Origin: Plantago ovata
Taxonomy: Eukaryota > Streptophyta > Magnoliopsida > Lamiales > Plantaginaceae
Length of the DNA: 64,000 bases
Reading direction: 5' to 3'
Assembly: GCA_028274465.1 (NCBI GenBank)
Contig: CM051456.1
Span: 117,568,880-117,632,879 of the forward strand
The position numbers were made by a program, and so were the translations under genes. A model generated the notes under the pieces. The model did not search any database. It saw only the letters and a program-made list of their open reading frames with translations, and had not been told where the DNA came from. Positions 58,052-64,000 of this stretch are shown one piece after another. Position 1 is the first letter of the stretch. The number at the start of each line of letters is the position of its first letter.

Positions 58052-59935
58052 ATAATATTATGCCCTTGAGTTCTGGTTCTGGCTAATGGAGTTAGGAGGC
58101 ACCACTAGAAAGGGCCGTAAAGCTAAATTTTTCCATTATATACGACGAGGACCTGCACTGAATAAGGAAAAGAAATAGTAATAGTTGTAGAATATACTTG
58201 GCCGATTTAGCCAGAAAATTCTGGCTACTTGCACACTTGCACGTTAGTTCCTCATCCATATTTCTTTTTCGGAGTTCTTAATTAATTCATTAAATATTTA
58301 TGAATATTAGTATTATCATGGAAGACTAGACTTTCCTTCGTATGCACTCAAAGGATAGCTTATCTTGGTTCTTCTTCTTTTTTTTCCTTCCTTTTTCCCT
58401 TGTCTACTCATGCATGTTGGTTTTACTTTTACTACCCTCTTTTTTACCTTCACCATAACGTAAATGATATAAGCACATGACAAGAATTCTGTCTCTTTTT
58501 TTTTCATTTTTTTCCTCGCAAAATCTCAACCGGCGAGGTTAGATTTTAGGCTCTAAATGGTTAAATGGGCCAATAGAAATTTTTGGTCCACAAACAGTAA
58601 ATTGGATATTTGAGTAGGTGTAGATGGAGGGCAATCAATATTTGGGCCAGAATTACCGTATCCTAAAAAGCCCACAGGTAATGGTCGAGTACAACGGATC
58701 CGCTAAGTGCTAAGCTCTTTACTTGCGAGTGTCCAACTAAACACACTAAACGTTTAAACACAAACGAGGTTTTCTAAACTAATTTTCAAATAAGTTCTTA
58801 TTCACCAACTCTAAGATTGATCAAATACCAATCTGATTCCTTGTTCTCTAAATCATCCAATCCAGACCATTCCTTTTCATAAAACAGCCAAGAATTTTTA
58901 TGTATAAGGTTGTGCACGCAAACAGCCTACCTCTTATGATCCAACAAGCATTTGGGCTTTCATTAGCCCATTAATGTTGTATTTGGGCCCATTGATGTTT
59001 AGATGATCTTTTCCGTAGCCTTGATTGATATCATATAATGTCCTTTGATTGATTAATTTCTTTTCCTTTTTTTTTAACAATTCGATAATATTATTGTATC
59101 AAATATACAATATACTTATGGTTAGTGATATAACCAGAGCTGAAATTACTAATACCAAAGCAATTTGTGCACTTTTAGGAAACAAATCCATAATCGTCAC
59201 AACTCTATTCGAGAAATTATGGCCCCATTCGGAGAAATTGCCGGGGCTAGGTTTGGTACTTGCACATTTCTACATACAACTCTAACACTTTATCACCGGA
59301 CCACCACATTATTTGATGCACAATTTGAACTGTAAACTGACATTAAAAAAAATCTAATGTTATGTCTCATGTGGTATTATTAAATACAATCTAGGTGAAT
59401 TTTTTGTAGTAATTGGCTAATTGCTCTGCCACTTAAGAGGACGACTTGTATATATTTGAGGGTTTGAGTATATACGTGAGCATCGAACTTCTAAAAATAA
59501 AAAAAAGTTTACATGCAAATACATGTTGTAATGTTACAATGACGTAAATAAATTACATGATCATGAGGCTAAAATTTGACGAGTGCCTCACTTTTCATCT
59601 GAGTGATGCTTTTTATTGCCAGGGACAAAAGAATGTATCTGACTATCCATCTAAAACCAAATAATTAGTTTTTAATACAGTGAAAAACGAAATAAGACGA
59701 CCAATCGAGTTGGTGTTTTGAGGGATTAAAAGTTGAATAACGTTGATGAAAGCTAAAATCATGAAATTTGGGTAGTAAGGCGTAAATTGTTGAAATTTGG
59801 GAAATGGGAACGCCCGGTCAATCCACATCTAACAAGCCCAATAATAAAATGGCCAGCCCAGTCCATGCAATAACAGAATTTCATTTTATTTTTTTCTAAT
59901 TACCAGTGGGGTTTAGCACCAGTAGCGGTTGCGGA
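58052..59935. other. Intergenic, no gene recognised
   Basis: AT-rich with a few GGGCCA/GGCCCA motifs around 58560-58990 that resemble plant promoter elements, but no gene start follows in either direction. Confidence 0.4.
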
Positions 59936-60340
59936 CAGGGGCGAAGCCAGGATTTCCGAACGCCTAGGGTCAATTTATGAAAGGAAAAAATTACTTAATA
60001 ATAATGATAAACAAAAAAAATTAATGAAAATTTTATTGGACTTTTTATCCATATAGTCAAATTTTATTGTAAAATTAGAGAATTTTATTGAATTTTTTTA
60101 TCAATGTAGCCAAATTGTATTGTATAATTAGCTTATTTAACAATATTTAATATTAAAAAATAATATTATGTGTGACACATATTAAATTTATTATGAAAAT
60201 TAATACACAAATAATTTTATTTTTTTACATTAATACACAAATAATTTTATTTTTTTACATTAAAATACATATAATTTTATTTTTATTTTTTTAATTTGGG
60301 AGGGATGGGTCTACCCACCCTAGGGGTGGCTTCGTCCCTG
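59936..60340. mobile_element. hAT-type MITE, 405 bp
   Basis: The left end CAGGGGCGAAGCCAGGATTT and right end AGGGGTGGCTTCGTCCCTG are inverted. The 8-bp flanks GTTGCGGA and GTTGCGGG differ at one base. The interior is AT-rich with a small direct duplication (CAAATAATTTTATTTTTTTA twice at about 60208-60255). Termini match the 959-bp element at 25324. Confidence 0.87.
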
Positions 60341-60348
60341 GTTGCGGG

Positions 60349-60873
60349 TTCCTCATTTGTTAAAGAAAAAAAAAATCAATGAAACGGAGTGTACGCCATA
60401 CACTCCGGGTACAACAACCCAAAATCTCTATCACCAACTCAACTTTACATAAAAGTGCCAAAACCCGCTATCCCCATAATCCACCTTATATATATATGGA
60501 CGGAGTTTAATTTTAACCATTTCATTGTTTAGTATGACTATTTACTCCACGAGCTATCAAGAGTTCAAATCTCCACAAAATTTTGATATTACTTTTGGTC
60601 TTTTTGGACTACGTACTAGCTTAGTTTGATTTCCTTGAATGGGATCCGCCATCCGTCCAACATTTCAACTGGTAATATAATTCTATAGGTTATAAAAATA
60701 TAATTAATTAAGATGTTCACACATTCGATATTTTATTCTTTTTAGTTCATGTTGGATCATTCATTCAAGATTCATTCTGCCTGATATATTCATATAAAAC
60801 GATCATAGCATGACATCATTCTTTTTCAGATCGAAAAAAAAAGAAAAAATAGAAGCTCCCTCCATCTATCATC
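60349..60873. other. Intergenic, no gene recognised
   Basis: AT-rich. A CTCCCTCCATCTATCATC end-like sequence directly precedes the copia LTR start, so the retroelement may have landed in another Stowaway-type MITE. Confidence 0.4.
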
Positions 60874-62456
60874 TGTTGGAGAAATTAAGCCAATATTATT
60901 AAACTAAAAATGTGTTAAAGTGGAGAACTTTGAGTAATAATTAGAGAAGGATACACTGTACGGTTTTTTATATTATTGAGCTCGTTGCGAAGAGGGTTGC
61001 GCAAGCTTCGTAACGATATAGAACTTGTGAGTAAATCAATTTTCGGTGTGAATGATAAATTGGCTCAAAGAGATGTGGGCACGAATGCCGAACCAAAATG
61101 ACTATTCGGTCTTTGGATACAAACTCGTTTCATGTCCATTGAGTATTTTTTTTTTTTTTTTTTTTTTTTTGGAATCAGCAAAATTTATTCATCAAAACGT
61201 TTGGAACAATACATCAAAAAAGTGTATAAGAGATGCACACAACGAATGAAAAAAAAATCACCAAACAAGATAAATTAAACCACATAAACAAGGCTCATAA
61301 CCGTTATGGTCGTAACAAAACATGACCACCCCGTCATCTAGTATCTCTTTCCCACGAGCGAGAAAGCCGAGAATACGGGGGTGACGAGTTGCAAGACCAA
61401 CTCTAGCCAAGTCCGATGGAGCGGAATATCTTTCATATCAAGTTTAAGGAACTTAAGAAGGACGAAAGATGATGTTCTCCAACGGGTTACGGTGCCATGA
61501 AAATTAGCAAAGTCACATGGAATAATTAATCCTGCCCAAATGAGGATAATGGCATAAAATACAACCACCACCAAAGCACCAGCGCCTAATCACAAAGAAA
61601 TGTAATACAAAAATGAAGCTAAAAAACTCCATCCAATAGAGACTTCCGCATACGCTTGAGAACTAAACCAAGACTCAGCAGCCAGCAACCAAAAAAAAGG
61701 AACCTGCTTACAGTGAAAATTGGACCCGCGAGCTATTCCACCTCTACTCTTCAGCCAATACCATAACGACGTTTTAATTTTGTCCGCAACTTGAAGACCC
61801 GATTACAACTCATTCTTAAACATGATTTCATCGCATGTCCATTGAGTTTTGTGACTACTGCACTTCCACTAATAAATGACATACTTATTAATTGGAAGAG
61901 TTATATGAATAACTTTTCACTAGGGTAATTGATAGAGTTATTGGAGTAACTCTACATTAGTTTCATTTTATTAAAGTCTCTTAAATGAGTTTCATTAACT
62001 TAAATGAGGCCCTTCAGTTAGCTAAATGTAGCTATATAAGGGACCATTCCCCACTTGTGAAAACCACCTGAGATCACTACTCCACACTCATCAATTCTCT
62101 ATCCTTTATCACTTCTATATCATTTCCATAGTAACAAAAAGAGAGTTCCGTTCTAGTTTTTGGTCGAAGGACTTGCTATTGTAGCTTCTGATAGCAAGAG
62201 TGATTGAGCGTTATACCTTGGGAGCCTATTGTCCATGGGAGGCCTGAAGCTTACTAAGGCGGGCAAATGGAGCTTAAGGGCAAGCGGCTTAACAGCCGCC
62301 TCGTCCAGGAATTAATCAGAATCTTCATTTGTTATTTGGTTTGTTTATCATTCGACAGTGAGTTATTACAAGTTCTTGTTCTTTGTTTTCTCCACTCAAC
62401 TTAATATTCATTCAATTTCTTAAATTATTCGAGTATAATTGTATTCGGAAACAACA
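60874..62456 (+). repeat. Probable 5' LTR, split by a LINE insertion
   Basis: Begins TGTTGGAG and ends GAAACAACA, a TGTTG/CAACA terminal pair. A TATATAAGGG promoter lies at about 62031. Without the 689-bp insertion and its duplicated target the LTR is about 880 bp. The 3' boundary is inferred, because the second LTR is not in the window and the primer-binding-like site starts 14 bases further on. Confidence 0.55.
61145..61833 (-). mobile_element. 5'-truncated LINE insertion inside the LTR
   Basis: On the minus strand this is the end of a plant LINE ORF2 (FKNEL, VADKIKT, LWYWLKSRGGIA pattern), then a 3' UTR with an AATAAA signal (GATGAATAAATTTTG) and a poly(A), seen as 25 T at 61146-61170. 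The exact 14-bp target duplication CATGTCCATTGAGT lies at 61131-61144 and 61834-61847. It was inserted by target-primed reverse transcription after the copia element. Confidence 0.9.
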
Positions 62457-62537
62457 GTCTTAAGCTCTATTTGGTATCTCCGGTTTTCTTTAATATCACT
62501 ATCACTTATTGGATTTGTTATCCTATTATTGTTTAGA

Positions 62538-64000
62538 TGGCTGATAATACTTGTCTGAAAATGGTGGTTCTGGTGCTGGGAATGGTTCTGGTTCTGGAAC
62601 AACTCCTCGTGGAAATGGTTCTGGTGGAAACACCATTGACCAAGGGCCTTTTGTCTCTCAGCTACCATCACGTTTGATAGACCAGACAAGTTTAAGGGTG
62701 ATAATTTTAAACTGTGAAAATAAAATATGATTTTTTACCTACCTACTACCCAACTTGTTCGGATTATAATGAGGCCAAACCTGTGGTGGACGAGAATTAT
62801 CATGAGTCTGTGGATACGTGCAAAGCATGGGATAGTGCTGACTACATGTGTCGCAATGTTATACTTCTTTGTCTTGATGATTCCCTGCACCAAATTTTTT
62901 ATGAGAAAAATACTCGGAAAGATCTTTGGGAATCTCTTGTTAAGAAGTATACTGTTGATGATGTTGGGTCCAAGAAGTTTGTGGTTGCACGGTTCCATGT
63001 CTATAGGGTAGTGTATGGAAAGTCTGTTCTCGATCAAGTTGAAGAACTCCAAAGGATCTATCATGACTTAGCCGCTGAGGGCATGGCGATCACTGATCAC
63101 CTACAAGTTGCTTTAATGATAGAGAAGCTTCCTCCTTCCTAGAATGATTTCAAGCACTACTTGAAACATAAAAGGAAGGAGATAACCATTGAGGTTTGAT
63201 CCTAAAGTTGAGGATCGAAAGTGATGTGAGAAAAGCTGCTAGCAAGACCCTTGGGGCTGTTTCCAAGGAAAATGTTGTTGAGGCTCAAGGCTACCATGCT
63301 CAAAGCTTTCGGGCCGGTGGCAAGAGGAAGCGTCCATGCTCCCCAAAGGCTTACGATTCTAATAAGAAGTTTGGTGGGGATTGCTATGCGTGTGGCAAAC
63401 CTGGCCACAAGGCTAGGGACTGTCGAAAAGGTGCGAATAATCGCAAGAGCTGCAACAACATAAACAACCGTAACAGTGGCAATGGTGGAAATAAAAGAGG
63501 TGGTGGTACCGGCCAAGCAAATGTGGCTAAGGTCGAAAGTTTGAACCAAGGTATGAAGGAGATGCACCTTACTGTTGTGGTTTCCGAGGTGAACTTTGTT
63601 GGAGGAACCTATGTTGATTGGTGGGTGGACACTGGGGCCACTCATCATATTTGTGCTTATGAGTAGATGTTCAAGATATATCAAGCTGTGAATGATAAAG
63701 TGTGCTACATGGGAAACTCTGCTACCTCCAAGGTAGCTGGCAAGGGAACTGTGGCCCTGAAATTGACTTCTTGAAAAGAGCTCAGTCTTACTAAAGTGCT
63801 TCATGTGCCTGAGATCCACAAGAATCTCATTTCTGGATCTGTGTTGAACAAGAAAGACTTTCGTATGTGTTTCGAAGCTGAAAAGTTCATTCTGACTAAG
63901 AATGAATCTTTGTATGACAGTGATACTGTAGTGAAACCTGTTTAAAATGATGGCTACTACTGTACTTTCTGGTACTGAGCCTTATGGTGTGAATAATGTA
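62538..64000 (+). pseudogene. Broken copia gag-protease reading frame
   Basis: The frame starts at ATG 62538 and shifts within 20 codons, where a Gly/Asn-rich head (NGSGSGTTPRGNGSGG) is readable in a second frame. The main gag core is at 62714-63142 (UBN2-like: AWDSADYMCRNVILLCLDDS, DLWESLVKKY, LDQVEELQRIYHDL) and ends in a stop at 63140-63142; the frame beyond continues with NDFKHYLKHKRKEITIE. The next block, 63196-63666, has CCHC knuckle CYACGKPGHKARDC and protease DTGATHH followed by a stop. Homology resumes with [20 protein letters not shown], the usual copia segment before integrase. Several stops and shifts make it inactive. Confidence 0.85.

Larger units (their letters stand above)
60874..64000 (+). 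mobile_element. Ty1/copia retrotransposon, decayed, runs off the window
   Basis: The 5' LTR (60874-62456) is followed by a TTGGTATCTCCGG sequence that resembles the Met-tRNA primer-binding site (TGGTATCAGAGC), then a broken gag-protease reading frame. Order and motifs (UBN2-type gag, one CCHC knuckle, DTGATHH protease) mark it as copia. The 3' part and second LTR lie beyond 64000. Confidence 0.85.

Noticed and set aside
63202-63819. 205-codon minus-strand open frame at the right end
   Set aside because: It lies opposite the copia gag-protease sequence, which has clear CCHC and DTGATHH motifs on the plus strand.

Overview
This is nuclear DNA from a flowering plant, almost certainly a eudicot. 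It is AT-rich, its genes are split by GT-AG introns, and the gene families (Dof, ELP4, CAD, plant PL4 lyase) are plant-type. The space between genes is packed with plant transposons: Ty1/copia, LINE, SINE, hAT, CACTA, Stowaway-like, Tourist-like and Helitron-like elements. I cannot name the species from sequence alone.

Six protein-coding genes look intact. From left to right they are: a Dof zinc-finger transcription factor (minus, 1195-2166); the Elongator subunit ELP4 (plus, 8 exons, 11119-14189, 377 aa); three head-to-tail zinc alcohol dehydrogenases of the cinnamyl alcohol/8-hydroxygeraniol/mannitol dehydrogenase group (minus, at 15185-16960, 21993-23771 and 34078-36006), each with 4 exons and exactly 359 codons; and a rhamnogalacturonate lyase of family PL4 (minus, 15 coding exons, 42663-48168, 690 aa). 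All exon joins were checked for reading phase by hand. The three dehydrogenases share exon lengths (98, 114, 511, 357 nt) and short promoters with a TATA box and TGACG motifs, so they are a recent tandem family, spread apart by transposon insertion.

The intergenic space is a nested transposon record. Regions 7.57-10.63 kb and 30.57-33.77 kb end in Helitron-type hairpin plus CTAG termini and carry tandem arrays. A LINE at 18.15-20.28 kb contains a 460-bp hAT MITE. A 959-bp hAT element at 25.32-26.28 kb holds very long TA microsatellites. A CACTA-type element at 27.50-29.05 kb holds a tRNA-like SINE. Further hAT MITEs lie at 37.39, 38.59 and 59.94 kb. A Tourist-like MITE family built of CTGAACTGAA motifs recurs in at least five places. 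A complete copia-type element (52.07-58.05 kb, minus) has almost identical LTRs and a perfect 5-bp target duplication, but its interior has lost its coding capacity. The window ends inside a second, decayed copia element whose 5' LTR is split by a truncated LINE with a 14-bp target duplication.

I found no CRISPR-like, viral or clearly new gene system. The most interesting observations are the dehydrogenase array with its shared promoter, the young-LTR/old-interior copia element, the Helitron-type elements with internal arrays, and several insertions whose boundaries are proved by target duplications or by an empty paralogous site.
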